DNA from: Ursus arctos
Taxonomy: Eukaryota > Chordata > Mammalia > Carnivora > Ursidae
Length of the DNA stretch: 64,000 nucleotides
Assembly (NCBI RefSeq): GCF_023065955.2
Contig: NW_026623100.1
Span: 8,964,501 to 9,028,500, forward strand
Direction of reading: 5' to 3'
Part shown: positions 45,260 to 57,479 of the stretch, piece by piece
How the letters are laid out: each line of letters starts with the position of its first letter
Position numbering within the stretch: the stretch's first letter is position 1
The notes under the pieces: model-generated
Seen by the model: only the letters and a program-made list of their open reading frames with translations
What the model was told of the DNA's origin: nothing
Database searches by the model: none
Position numbers and translations under genes: made by a program

Positions 45260-48200
45260 CACTCAATTCTATCAAAGAAAATCATAAAATGTGAAAATTA
45301 ACTTTTCTCTCCAGCAGAGAAGCATCAGGGATTACAAAGTACATCAATGGTACAATATGCAGGAAGGGGGTCAGGTTGCTGGCTTTGGCCCTGGAACATA
45401 GGAAGGAGCTATAAGAATAAAGAAATGCCCTGACAGGCATCCAAGAGAAGACTGTGTCAGAACCTCAGTGTGTTCCTAGGGTGAAAGGCAAGGCTCCAAA
45501 TGCAGAGGTACAGGTGTGGGCCTCCAGTTGCTGGATCCTAGAGCAGGAGGCGGAGGCAAGGCAGGGCCAGGAAAGTCTGGGGAACAGAGATTGTCCAGGC
45601 AGGGGTTCAAGCACAAAGACCCAGTTACCCACTTGGCTGCATGGTGGGAACTTAACAGGAGAAAAGCAGGAGCCCAGTTGCTAGGACTGAGCTCCAGGAG
45701 AAGAGCAAGAGGAACCAGACACTGAATCCCATTTCCATATGAGGAGCTCCTCCAGTGTCCCCAGACTCAGGCCAGAAGAGCTAAGGGCTGCGCTGTAGAT
45801 GCAGGTCATGGAGAGGTGTGGGGACAGAGCTGAGAGAAGAGAGACTTGGCAGGTCCCACAGGAGACCTCCAATATTGGCCTGGATGTTGTGCAGGTAAAA
45901 CCCAGAAAACAGCAGGACTGGACACGACTGCTCATGCATTGATTTTCAGAGGGGCCCCCAGAGTGCCCAGCTTCCAGTATGCTTCTGACAGAACACTGTG
46001 TGAAATCTTTGGAAGTGGTTCCCTTGTTTGTACTTCCAACAAGAATTGGTTTCCCCAAAAGTAGGTCAGGAGCTCCTGGGAAACTTATGGATTCTGACTT
46101 TGATTTTTCCATCTTAAGGTTCAAAGAGCATGAATAAGTTCACTGGAAGAAAAAAAAACATTGACTTTTTTTTGCAATCCAAAACATGCTTGGCATGAAG
46201 TGAACTAAAAACTGTAGGAGTCGTGGAAACCCCACTTGTGGCCTAGCAAATACTTAACCACCGTTTGGCCCTACTCTGTGGTCATGGCTGGTCCCCCCTG
46301 GGGACAGGTGGGAAAGGTGCAGCCTTGGATACAGAGACTCTGACACCAGACGACCTAGCATGTTCTCGTGCTGCTGCCCCCTGCCCATTCCCACTTATTG
46401 AAACTGCCTTTTTGCATGAGTCACAATAACAATTTATTATTTCAGTGAACATCTGAAGCCTCCTGTATAATGGTCAGGTTTCTTTATCCCTCTTTGCTAG
46501 AAAGAAGAAATGAGGGGATTCCAGCAAGGGGGTAGGCATCACTTCACCCTTGGCTCGTGGAGTATGAGCCATATAAAGAACCCAGATCTTTAAGAACCAG
46601 AACCACATGTTGTTTATTCCGCATCCACAGTAGTATTTAGCTCAGGACCTTATCCAGAGTCAATTCTTAATGAGCAAGGAACAAAGCTTATGTCCTCAGA
46701 GTCTGGCAGAAAAGTATCTGCCTATTGGAGGATGGGGTTAGGAGTAAGGCACCAGGCAATGAATCCCACCTCTGCTTCTTGCCAACTTCAGTGGGCTTTT
46801 ATAGTTTTGGCCTGACCAGCATCCCCTTCACCTTCTTCAGGCAACAGCATCCTGATTTTCCAGTGAGCTACCATTTCTTCTCCGTTTTCGGTTTAATTAA
46901 TCTGATTTCAGTGGACATGACTACCCTAGGTTCCAGTGACCATGTGACCTAACCCAGAAAATCACAGAATTAAGTGAATGACTTATAAATGATTTCAATT
47001 TTTGGAGGCAAAGAACTCCTACATTAGAAAATGGTTTTAACCAAGTAAGTCCAGATGGCAATATTCATAATAAACTGCTTTCAATGGCCCTGGCCTCTCG
47101 TCTTGAAAATGTTAGATGATTATAGCAGTAGATACAGGTTACCGTGTCCTCAGACATCAGAGAACATTTATTCAAATGAATAAGTGGGAACAAACTAGAT
47201 TCCATCTCATGTTGATAAAACTTCAATAGGAACAAACACCCCTTGATCTGATTGTTGGAGCCAGCTCAGCTACAGGGAGATGTGTTTCAGAGTCTGTGTA
47301 GGAATCAGGGTGGAATTTATAATGCATCTTGAAGATCTTATTCTTCAAACACATATATTAATGCAAAACAAAGAAAGCAGCCTTGTGCACAGCTTGGTCA
47401 ACTTGCTGACTTTGGAATGAGGGTTTCAGAAAGTCTATGATTTTGTCACCTGTGATCTTCTCATTTCTGGCCAGGTCCTAAGGTTTTGGTTGGGGTGCTG
47501 CCAATAGTTCAGTTCAATTCCCTCCCAACTGGACATGGTCTCTGTTGGCTCCATGGTTGGGAAGTATCTGATCGATGACCATGAGGTGGTGTCATCATCT
47601 GCAATTGTCTATGGGACTTGCCAAGGTTGGCCACTCCTGGGTGGCGATTCCACTCCAGGGCCATCAGATTCTCAGTTAGGTCTGTTAAGAGTCACTTTTG
47701 GTCTAGGTCAAGTGGCATTTGATAGCTCCTCCACTAGGCTGAGTGAGGAGGTAATGGGATCATGTTCTGAAACAACCCCTGGTTTCAACAACAGCTTATG
47801 TAATACATTAGGCCAACCTAAGGATCACATGGGCTTTTCACATAACTGCTGAGAGAATGGTGGCCTGACTCTGGGCTGGGACCCAATGTCTTGACTGTGC
47901 AGTGTCAGACTGCGGGCACCTCAGGAGGGAGAGGGTCCCCAAAATGTCTGCCAGTGTGGAGCCTCCACAGAGAAGATTCCATCCAAAGGGGCTTCTGATG
48001 GCAGAAGACATAATAAAAGTCATCCCCACTCCTTGAAAATGTTTCAAAAATGAATATGGAAGCAGAATTAGTTTCCATCCTTCTCATCAGAGAACCAGAA
48101 TATTCGCCAAACTTAGTTTCCAGGTAAAAAGTTGACAGCTTGGGACTCATTACTATTTATCGAAACCAAAAGATGACACAATTGGGGATTTGCTCCAGTA

Positions 48201-48700
48201 CAGTTTTTTCTTCTTTTATCACTCCAGTACTTTTTTTTAATACTAATGTTAGTCATCTCTAAATTGAAAACAGGAGACGAGGGTCCCAAACTCACATTGC
48301 TTAATTACCAACAAAGCAAAGAACCAGAACTCACAGGAATTCTGACTTCTGGACCATCCGGATCCACCAGGGACACAGCCCCACCTCCTGAACATACTAC
48401 ATGTGCTCAGAAGAGATTTGAGGGGCTAGATGACGACAGGACTACCCCTTCCCAGGGAGAACAGTCTGAATGCTGCATGACTACGGCTATAGCTCCGGAG
48501 TTACATCCTCTCTCCACTCATCCAAAACATCCTTTCCAAAAGGAATTCCCTCTAGAAAGTCTTTTTAACAAGTCCAATGCTCAGCTCAGGAGACCCTACC
48601 AGAATTTACTAACTTGAAACTACAATTTTAGTCAAGGGAATCATTAAGAACTAACCAATTCCACTGTGTGTGCGCCCTTCATTATAATCTTGTTTTCCCC
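45260..48700. other. Long unique, gene-free block
   Basis: The longest stretch without a confident transposon. A weak L2-like terminus lies at about 46610-46680. Frames such as 45681-46124 (minus, 147 codons), 47535-47852 and 48246-48617 have no domain and mostly overlap opposite-strand frames. An A8 run sits at about 46149-46158. I see no exon or RNA gene. Confidence 0.4.
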
Positions 48701-48722
48701 CACTTTGTTTTCAGAAGGTATT

Positions 48723-48970
48723 GATTTTTTTTTCTTTTTAAAGATTTTAATTAATTAATTAATTTATTTATTTATTTATATTAGAGAGAGAGAGAGCATG
48801 CACAGGGCATGGGAGGGGCAGCGGGAGAAGGACAGGGAGAGAGAAAGAGAATCTCAAGCCGACTCCATGCTAGCGTGGAGCCCAAAGCAGGCCTTGACCT
48901 CACAACCCTGCCATCATGACCTGAGCCGAAACCAAGAGTCAGATACTTGACTGAGCCACCCAGGCGCCCC
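48723..48970 (-). mobile_element. CAN-SINE, antisense, with expanded tail
   Basis: The reversed tail is expanded into (ATTA)n and (TTTA)n before a GAGA run. The body ends 'gagccacccaggcgcccc'. A 12-bp target duplication differs at one base: tcagaaggtatt at 48711-48722 and tcaaaaggtatt at 48971-48982. Confidence 0.95.
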
Positions 48971-48984
48971 TCAAAAGGTATTTA

Positions 48985-49710
48985 AAGCAGCTTCTACCAT
49001 TAGTTCCTTTCTATCTGGTGCTCAAATTTACATGGTTCAAGCTTCCGCAGTGATTGGCACAAACTGCTTGTGAGAGCAGCAGGACAGTAGGCACCGTGTT
49101 TGCAGTCCAGGTGTGGGTGACCTGCTGGGGAACAGTAGAGAGAGACTTGGGTCACCACTCTCCCAGCAGAGGCCAGGAGTGTGGACACATGGTGGGCAAG
49201 CCGCTAGTGGGTCTCATGGCATCTGCTTGTTTCCATGCTTCTGGATTTACAGCACGTAGGTGCACACATCCCACCTTGCTTTCTCTGACTCTTTGTTCAG
49301 AACTGTGTGAGGGCCCCTGCCTGTCTTCCCCTTCCGAGGAGAGTGAATCCACTCCCCGGAATGCCTCTCCGCTTCACCGGGAGAGTGAAGAGGCATGTCA
49401 CTCTGAAGGTGCTCGGACACTACCCCACACCAAGACCAACAGGGCAGTGACACATCCATCAGCACAGGAAACACGGAGCCTGGGAACTACAATCCCGTGA
49501 GGAGCTCCCAGAACTGTTTGAATTTTAATTTATTTTAAAGGCAGAAGAAAAAACGAGTACAACAATAATGAATATAGGGTAATGAAACCAGCCTGGATTA
49601 TATTCACCTTTGTACAATGCGGTCATAAAATATAATTTTTAATATTTCTCTTATAGAGGAAGCAGCCCACAAAGGCAAAAGTGCCCAGGGCGTATGGAAG
49701 CCCTAAGTGG
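48985..49710. other. Unique DNA with no supported gene
   Basis: The plus frame 49054-49500 (148 codons) overlaps three minus frames and has no recognisable domain. No repeat seen. Confidence 0.4.
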
Positions 49711-49731
49711 CCTAAAGATCTGAAATCTTCT

Positions 49732-49964
49732 TTTTTTTTTTTTTTTTAAGAATAAGATCTTTTTTTTTTTTTTTTAAGATTTTTTTTATTTATTCGACAG
49801 AGATAGAGACAGCCAGCGAGAGAGGGAACACAAGCAGGGGGAGTAGGAGAGGAAGAAGCAGGCTCATAGCAGAAGAGCCTGATGTGGGGCTCGATCCCAT
49901 AACGCCGGGATCACGCCCTGAGCCGAAGGCAGACGCTTAACTGCTGTGCCACCCAGGCGCCCCG
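49732..49964 (-). mobile_element. Young bear-type CAN-SINE, antisense, double A-tail
   Basis: Nearly identical over its body to the copy at 54858 and to the reverse of the copy at 14153, including 'aacgccgggatcacgccctg'. A perfect 19-bp target duplication (taaagatctgaaatcttct) lies at 49713-49731 and 49965-49983. The reversed tail contains two T-runs separated by about 12 bp ('aagaataagatc'), so the original A-tail was two A-tracts. Confidence 0.97.
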
Positions 49965-50279
49965 TAAAGATCTGAAATCTTCTGACTAAAGGAAATACTA
50001 GGAAACTGGAAAGCCAGAGCACAGAAATGCCTTTTTCCTTCCTTCTATTCAATCCTTTCTTTTTTCTTTCTTCCCTTTTTTCCTCTCTCCTTCCTTCCAT
50101 GTGACCAAGAGGATAAAAAAAAATGTGTGCCTGAAATAGTGGCCAGACAGCCTGCTCTGTCAGGGAAGATGTTGAGAGGGAGACACACTACCCACATCCA
50201 ATGACAAAGAAGCCTGTGGGACACAGTGGAAGACGCCTGGCCTCCAAGACCACGCCTTCCTCCAGGTCCTCGCCCTGGC

Positions 50280-50700
50280 TCCATCATGCCTCTGGTTATA
50301 TCGTTGAGCAACTACTCTGTGCCAGGTGCAAGGATGAGAAGGACCTGCATCTGCCTTGTAGGCCCTCCCTGTGGAGAAGGGACACGGAACAAAGAGGCAA
50401 TGATGAAGCAGTGTGATACACACAGTGAGTGATGCCGTGGTCAGGGGGGCCCAGCTAGAGAGGCAGGACTGTTTTCCAGAAAAGAGCCCCTGAAGCCCAG
50501 TGATGAAAGGTGTGGGAAGGCCAGAGTGTGAGAGCAACAAAATCAGGTTTGTATGTCGGAACACGCACTGTGAGGCCTGTGGAGAATCGATTGCAAGGAG
50601 ACAAACCGGAAGCAGGAAGGCAATTAGGGAAATGGAAGTAAACTAGGAAGGAAGGATGTGGATCTGAATGAATTTGAAGGTGTCAGGATGTAGAGGAACC
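50280..50700 (-). repeat. L2 3' region, antisense
   Basis: 'gttgagcaactactctgtgc' and 'caggtgcaaggatgagaagg' open an antisense L2 terminus, followed by 'aacaaagaggcaatgatgaa' and 'agccccctgaagcccagtga'-like sequence. The right half is diverged. Confidence 0.6.
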
Positions 50701-51344
50701 AAGCAAACGTGAGACAATGACGTGAGATCTCTGAACTCAGAGATGGGTGCAGTGGCTCAAACCCCCTGGGTCATCGGGAGGAGGTGGCATTTTGTGGGAA
50801 AGGCACAAAGAGGAGGCTGGGTGCTGGGTCTGGAGTGTGTTGATCTTGAGAAGCACTTAGACAGGCTTCAGTGGGCATGTGGAAACCTGGCAGACCGTCT
50901 AAGTCACAGAGGAGCAGTTTCCTCAAGTGAAGGAAGGCTCGGGTTTGGATGAGCCTACCTGTTCTGTGGTTGCCTAAGGCAACCAGAATGGATACTCCAA
51001 GCTCTAGGAACTGTTGGCTTTTTACTATGTCAAGAGGGAGTTGGTGCAAAATGCCTTCCCAGGCCCCTTGACAGAGTCTGTGACTCTGAGGACCATTGGG
51101 AAACAGCAATGGGCTGCTGCCCACAGGACGGCGGTCCCTCCATCTCCCCAGCTGTGCTTGGCCCTAGCACCTCAGGCCTCGGCCCCCACACCCACTGCCT
51201 GCTCTCTGCAGCCATCTGTTCCCAGGCTGAGAAGTACTGGGCTCTGAGCTCGGTAGCCACAGAAGCAATGGAGCATGAGGAGGGTGGGTGAGAAAAGGAG
51301 TCAGGGTGGGGTGAGGTGGGCGGTAACAAAGGGAGTGGATGGGA

Positions 51345-51480
51345 AGTCAAGGAGACTTGATTACTGGCTAACCTCATGTGACCTTGGGCAGGTCACTGCC
51401 CCTTTCCGAACCTCTGTCCTCAAACATTAGAGGTCAGATTGTTCTACTGATTTCCTCAGTGGCTTCTAGTGTTAGTATAC
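51345..51480 (+). repeat. MIR, sense
   Basis: 'cttgattactggctaacctc', 'tgtgaccttgggcaggtcac' and 'cctctgtcctcaaacattag' are the MIR core. Confidence 0.65.
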
Positions 51481-51489
51481 TGCAAGTCC

Positions 51490-52690
51490 AGGAACTCACA
51501 GAGCCACAGAGCTGGGCCATGGGCGCTCACTGGCTCTCACACCTATATCTGCGTCCTCCTGTACAGGGCATGGTGATCAGAGCTTCCTGGCTGTGAGGGG
51601 AAAGGTCCCTCCCCTAACCCACCTCACACTTTTCCTTACCGGCTAGTCCAACAGAGGGAGCAATATCAACTGGTCTCAGCTTCAGCCAGACCCTCCCTTT
51701 GGCTGGTGGGGTGGCCCTGGCTCCTATCCCAGCACTCCTTCCCTGTAGAGCCCCCGCTGGCCCAGAGAGGCAGGTGGGCCCTGCAGCTCAGTGCCTCCTA
51801 AATGCCTGTAGAGTGGGCAAAACCCTCCCCTCTGCCACCCTTCCCAGCCCATCAAGTGTTTCTATCTTCCAGGAGCCTCTGTGAAGCTGAAGGGGGCATC
51901 CCCCAGACCCTTTGTCCAGAACTCATGAGCCTGTATTACTGTCCAAGCAAGACCAAAAGGCTTAGTGGTAGGAGCCTCAGCCTGGGTCCTCCTCCTTGGG
52001 GTGCAGTGGTGCCACACACAGGGGTGGGCCGCCCACCTTGTTCCAAATCCAGAGGTAACAAGGCTGAGAGTGCATAATGGCAGTCAGGAATAACAAAGTC
52101 CTCCCATGCCAGGGATGGGCACTGAGGTGTTGCCATGGTGAAGGGGAATCAGCAGACCAGCTGGTGCTGGAAAGAACTGTCAGCATTTAGACAGATGTGA
52201 CACGAAGTCCGGTAGAGCGCATAGCACAGAGCTTTGTTCTGCTCCAACAGCATAAGGGAAGAAAGGCCCTTTGACGCTTGAATAGGTTTTACTGTGGCCT
52301 TGGCTCCAAGTTCAGTTCTAAGGACTCTGAGAGTCTGCTGCTTATTTGTGAACTTAGGATAGAGGATAAGAAACAAACAAAACCTAATGCTTGACAATCA
52401 CCCTCTACTATCCCAAGCTCCAAGGAAGCAGAGAGGGAAAAGGCAGAGCCCCTCAAACCCAGGCATTTATTACCTGCTTGGGAGACAACGACATGGACAT
52501 TTCAACGCCACGTGGGAGATGAAGACCTGAGCAGTACAGAGAGGTACGATGAGTCCCGGGCCCTCCTGGTGTCCACACTTGTGGTTTAGTTCTCACCACC
52601 TGCTCTGTGCAGGGACACGGTTGGGCTGTTACCTCCCCAAGCCTCCCAGCAGGTTCTGATTGGTAGGGGCCAGACGGCACACCAGCTGAC
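51490..52690. other. Unique, gene-free DNA
   Basis: Moderately GC-rich, no confident repeat. Overlapping short frames on both strands, none with a domain. Confidence 0.4.
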
Positions 52691-52699
52691 CAACCTACC

Positions 52700-52812
52700 G
52701 AGAATAATCCCCTTCTGGGATTGGCTTATCATTTTCACTTTCCATTAGGGGAGACGGAAGCTTGGAGAAATCAGGCAACCCATACAGTTAAGGGGCAGAA
52801 CCCACATTCACA
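52700..52812 (-). repeat. MIR, antisense (diverged)
   Basis: 'ttatcattttcactttccat', 'gggagacggaagcttggaga' and 'cagttaaggggcagaaccca' follow antisense MIR order. Confidence 0.55.
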
Positions 52813-53029
52813 AGCTGGTTCATCAGATTCCTAAACCTATGAGGGATGAGAGAGAAGAGACTGGCCTACAAAAGTTGGGCTCTGAGCAGGCAGAATTTAG
52901 TAGACAAATGGAAGAGGAATATTCCAAGCAAAGGGAACAGAGCAAAAAAAAGATTTAAAGGATTAAATTCAACATGAGAAACGTTTTGCCATTTGTTTGA
53001 GTCGAGTAATTTATGCTCTAGACTTGCTT

Positions 53030-53195
53030 CTGCTTAACTCCATGGAATGCTTAATCTTTCTGAAATTTAATTCCCTCTCTTGCAAAATGGGGTCTACTTA
53101 CAGAGTCATAGGGATGCTGTGTTAAATGTGGTGTCAGCCATCAAGGTGCTTTCAGATGGTTAAGGCGCTAAGTAAGTGTAGGACACTGTCGTTAA
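53030..53195 (+). repeat. MIR-type SINE, sense
   Basis: 'gcttaatctttctgaaattt', 'ccctctcttgcaaaatgggg', 'cagagtcatagggatgctgt' and 'ggcgctaagtaagtgtagg' follow MIR or MIR3 order. Confidence 0.6.
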
Positions 53196-54324
53196 ATAGA
53201 TTAAGTGTACAGGTGCTACCAAATCAAGCTCCATCTGTGAAAAAAGACACAGGTTATCGAGAACTGCCAGGAAAGGATGTGAGAAGAAGCCTCTCGTGAT
53301 GCTGCTCTCTGCTCCCATCCCTGCTCCTGCCTTACCCCCAGCTTCTCTGAAGCTCTCCACTGCCCCCTTCTTCCACAGGGTGAGTGGCTATAAGAGGAAA
53401 ACATCCCACGGAGGGGGCAGACACAGTTTCCTGGCGGAGCGCAGCCTTACCGGCCCTCCCCCACATGACAGCTCCACCTGGGGTCTGGGCTGTGAGTGCA
53501 GAAAATACACTTCAGAACTGGTCCAGGGAGACACGTGGTGTCTGGGTGATCTGAAGACTCGGTAATCCTGAGGCCCTCCGAGCCACTGCCCAATGTCCCC
53601 GCTCCCCATGGCCATGTCCAAATCCCCTGACCGTGGACCCCGAGGCTTCTCAAACTCTGCTGCTCCAGCTGCCTTGGCCTCCACAAGGAAAAGGCTTTTT
53701 TATTTCTATTTCTCTCTGTGTGTTTACTAAATTTCACCTCATTTCTGTAAAACTATTCAAAAAATAGGGGGAAAAATAGAAAGTTGCAATTACCCCACAG
53801 CCCACTACCTAAAAATAACTTTAAAATTTTGTGTGCATGTGAATGCTATTCCAGAGGTTCCCCAAACCTATATGTAGAAGAACAGATTTCTGGAAATAAT
53901 TATGTAAAATGGCATTTTAATACACAGCTTTTTTTAAAAAGCAAAAGCATTAAATTCAGTTTTCATTGAATTTATCATGAAAAAAGGAAAAGGACTAGCA
54001 AATTTCAGATGAATTTTTCTTTTGTTCTAGGCAGATAACTTTGTATTCTATTATTACAAAATATTACAAACATATGGAAAAGCAGAGTCAACAATAAAAT
54101 CACCTTACTGTCCACTCAACAAATCTGGGCATGCGCCTGGGTTGAGAAGTTTTTCTTCTTTCTTTTTTTCAATAAAAATGTTAATATAGAAAGAATTAAT
54201 AGAACTATGTGTGTAGTCCTGACTTCCCAACTAGTCAAGTTCTGTTCCTGGATGCTGTACAATGGGCTCTCAACACCTACCCTCCCGCCCCACACCTCCA
54301 GAGTCCAATCAGTGCTTAAGTCAG

Positions 54325-54510
54325 ACACCAGGCCCAGCAAGCATTTTACATTCATTGTCTCATATGCTCATCCTTATCTAGAAAGTCTGCCCTGTTATTG
54401 CCTCTGCTCTGGGGAAATGAGGGCTTGGAGAGCAAAGCAACCAGTTCAGGTGTAAATGGCAGAGCTGGGATACAAATTCAGGTCTGTCAGACATCAGAGG
54501 CTGGGTGCTG
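54325..54510 (-). repeat. MIR, antisense
   Basis: 'agcattttacattcattgtc', 'ctggggaaatgagggcttgg' and 'tggcagagctgggatacaaa' are clear antisense MIR core blocks. Confidence 0.82.
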
Positions 54511-54857
54511 GAGCTCATTTCTAAAAGAATTTTGGGCTTTATGCAAGCTGTCCAGGTACTTAAGCTGACAAGGAACAAAATCTCTGGATGAAAGAAGATC
54601 TCGAGGGCAGCTGGTGATGTCAGAGCTCCACTACCCCAAGCAAAGTGAGAGGAAATTTCTGTCCAGAACATCATCTCCCTGAGTTTCCTGCAAGAAAAGT
54701 TTGTTTGGGCATCCTCTCCTCTCCCCACCGTGGAAGGGAGACTGAGTAGAGCATCGTTCAAAAGATGGTAGAACCTGAGCATGGCTGGGCCACCCTTGCT
54801 GATGTTTCCAGAATTCTGGTGAATTTCAGCTATTAGCTACAAATGAGGGTATTTTTA

Positions 54858-55061
54858 TTTTATTTTTTTTTTTAAGATTTTATTTATTTATTTGACAGAG
54901 ATAGAGACAGCCAGCGAGAGAGGGAACACAAGCAGAGGGAGTGGGAGAGGAAGAAGCAGGCTCATAGCAGAGGAGCCTGATGTGGGGCTCGATCCCGTAA
55001 CGCCGGGATCACGCCCTGAGCCGAAGGCAGGCGCTTAACCGCTGTGCCACACAGGCGCCCC
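54858..55061 (-). mobile_element. Young bear-type CAN-SINE, antisense
   Basis: Full-length, with tail 'aagattttatttatttattt', subtype block 'cgccgggatcacgccctgag' and head at the right ending 'caggcgccc'. A perfect 18-bp target duplication (caaatgagggtattttta) lies at 54840-54857 and 55062-55079. About 95% identical by eye to the copy at 49732. Confidence 0.97.
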
Positions 55062-55339
55062 CAAATGAGGGTATTTTTAAAAGTGGGACATTCAAAATGA
55101 TCCCTTTGGAAGATCATTTTGCAGTAATGACTGAGGTTTAAAACCAACAGTAAGTATGTATTTCTTGAGAGCCTGGAGCTCAAAGCCAGCCTGATGGTGC
55201 CAGCCACCAGCTCCAAGGGCAGAGAGGCAGTGAGATGAGCCGATCTGATACCATGTACAGTGGGGCCACTGAACCTGCCACCTCCAGCTACAGTCTCCCT
55301 CCCTCAGTCCTCAGGCACCAAAGGACCCATGTGCAAATT

Positions 55340-55790
55340 GTATTAGTCAGGGTGCAAACAGGAGACAGAAATCACATCAGTAATTTGAACAGGAAAAGTG
55401 TAACATAGAAGTGTATTAACTAGTAACAAGAGATTCACTACTGAGAAGGGTTAAAAGAACTCTAAAGAATTCTGTCGGGCTAAGGGCGAGCTCCAAGAAA
55501 GGAGCCAACTTGGCTGGAACTCAGACCTCAAGGAGAGGGTGCTCATGGGGTTTTCAGGGCCACTTCTGGTACATAGCCTGGGCCAAGGCTGGTGAACAGG
55601 AAGCCTCTCCAGGGTGTCAGCAAGTCTTGGTGGAAGGTAAGAGCCCCTGAGTGTCACACACACCACTGGCAACCATGCCACAGAAGCCAGAAAGAAAGCA
55701 CCCACAACCAAGCAAGAGTAGAAGCCTTTTCCTTCTACCATGTCTCTCCAGAACCGTCTACTGACAAATCTAACAACAACAACAAAATGT
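55340..55790. other. Possible unnamed interspersed repeat
   Basis: Starts 'tgtattagtcagggtgcaaa', which resembles the opening of a common mammalian repeat. The rest is not recognised with confidence. No coding evidence. Confidence 0.3.
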
Positions 55791-55849
55791 TTACAGGGTC
55801 CAGATCCAGCATCACAAAGCAGGGCAGAGAAGCATGGATTTGGAGTTGG

Positions 55850-56410
55850 GAAGCAATAAATGGGTACCTAGCTGCAGCACTGTTTGCAACAGCCCCAAAC
55901 TGGAAATAACCTACATGCTCATCTATTAAAAAAAAAGGGGGGTAAGTAAGCAAAATGTGGTAGACATAAAAAAGGAATAGGACATTGCAGTAAAATGAGT
56001 GAATTCTAGCCACACACAATTACATGGCCAAATCTCAGAAACATAAAGTTGAGTGGGAAAAGAAGTTGCAATAGACAAAATACTTATAAAACTTAAAAAC
56101 CAGTAAAATGACATGATATATTATTTCGTGATACATATAGACATAGAGAAGCTATTTTTAAATGAGCAAAATAATGAAAAAAAGATATCTAGGAGAGTGG
56201 TCACCTCTGGGAGTGAAATGGATATAGGACGGGGAGAAGCACATGGTAGTTCCCAATATATTGGTAATATTCTAGTTCTTATACTGATGGCAAGTTCATG
56301 AGCATTCATTTGATTACTATGCCTCATTATTTACATGAATGTAATAGTTGTTATATATGTACCTCTGTACATGTCAGATATTGCTTCATAAAATACAAGG
56401 AATCAAATTG
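55850..56410 (+). mobile_element. Old L1 3' end, sense
   Basis: 'ctgcagcactgtttgcaaca' and 'gccccaaactggaaataacc' are the L1 ORF2 C-terminal region; 'gagtggtcacctctgggagt' and the AT-rich remainder are the 3' untranslated part. Only the last several hundred bases of the element are present. Confidence 0.78.
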
Positions 56411-56769
56411 TAGGAGGTGGGTTGGGAGTTACCTGGTCTCACCACAGCTCCTGTTCAAAGGTCTGCATATCTTAATTGACACAGCTCCATATGAGCCAGC
56501 ATGTGCCAGGCTGTGGGCAAAACAAACGCAAACCTTGCAGAAACATAAGCCAAGTGCCCAGGACAAAGGAAACTATGGTCCTCCATCACTCTGTGAGGAT
56601 CAGATTACATCGGGCTATCTGTCCCCACTCCTGAGGGACCTTCCAGGGACACAAGCCATCTGGAGCACTTTCCAGTAATAGACCAATGGCTTTCTTACAC
56701 CATGAAGACCAGATTTAGCCTGGGCAGTTCATAACCTGAGCAATGCTAGGAGAAGGTGGAAGGTACTGT

Positions 56770-57465
56770 ACAACTGAAAATAACAAGGGTTGGTGAGGAT
56801 GTGAAGAAAACGTAATCCTTGTTTCTTATTGGTAGGAATGTAAAATGGTGCAGCCATCGTGGAAAATAGTACAGCATTTCCTCAAAAAATTAAACATATA
56901 ATTATGATATAATCCAGCACAGCCGGGTGCATAGCCAAGAGAATTGAAAACAGAGACTCAAACAGATACCAGTACACCAATATTCATAATAGCATTATTC
57001 CCAGTAGCCAAAAGTGAAGGAAACCCAAGTATCTATTGACAAATGAATGGATAAAGAAAATGTGGTCTATGCATACGATGAAATATTATTCAGTCTTAAC
57101 AAGTAAGGAAATTCTGACCCGTGCTACAATATGGCAGAAACTTGAGGACATTATGCTAGGTGAATAGGCCAAGCACAAAAGAACAAACACTGTATGATTC
57201 CACTTACCTGAGGTACTAGAATAGTCAAATGCATAGAGATGCAAAGCAGAATGGTGGTTGCCAGGGGCTAGGTGGAGGAGGTAAGGGGGGTAGTGTTTAA
57301 CAGACATAGAGTTCCAATTCGGGAAGACAAAAAAAAGTTCTGGAGATGGATGGTGGTGATGATTGCACAACAATGTGAACACACTTAATTCCACAGAACT
57401 GTACACTTAAAAAATAGTAAATTTTATGTTATGTATATCTTATCACAATTTTAAAAGAAGAACCA
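56770..57465 (+). mobile_element. Second L1 3' end, sense
   Basis: 'ataacaagggttggtgagga', 'aatgtaaaatggtgcagcca', 'atagcattattcccagtagc', 'gttgccaggggctaggtgga' and 'gaactgtacacttaaaaaat' are the textbook order of an L1M ORF2 end and 3' untranslated region. 5'-truncated, inactive. Confidence 0.9.
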
Positions 57466-57479
57466 TGTGTACTGACTAG

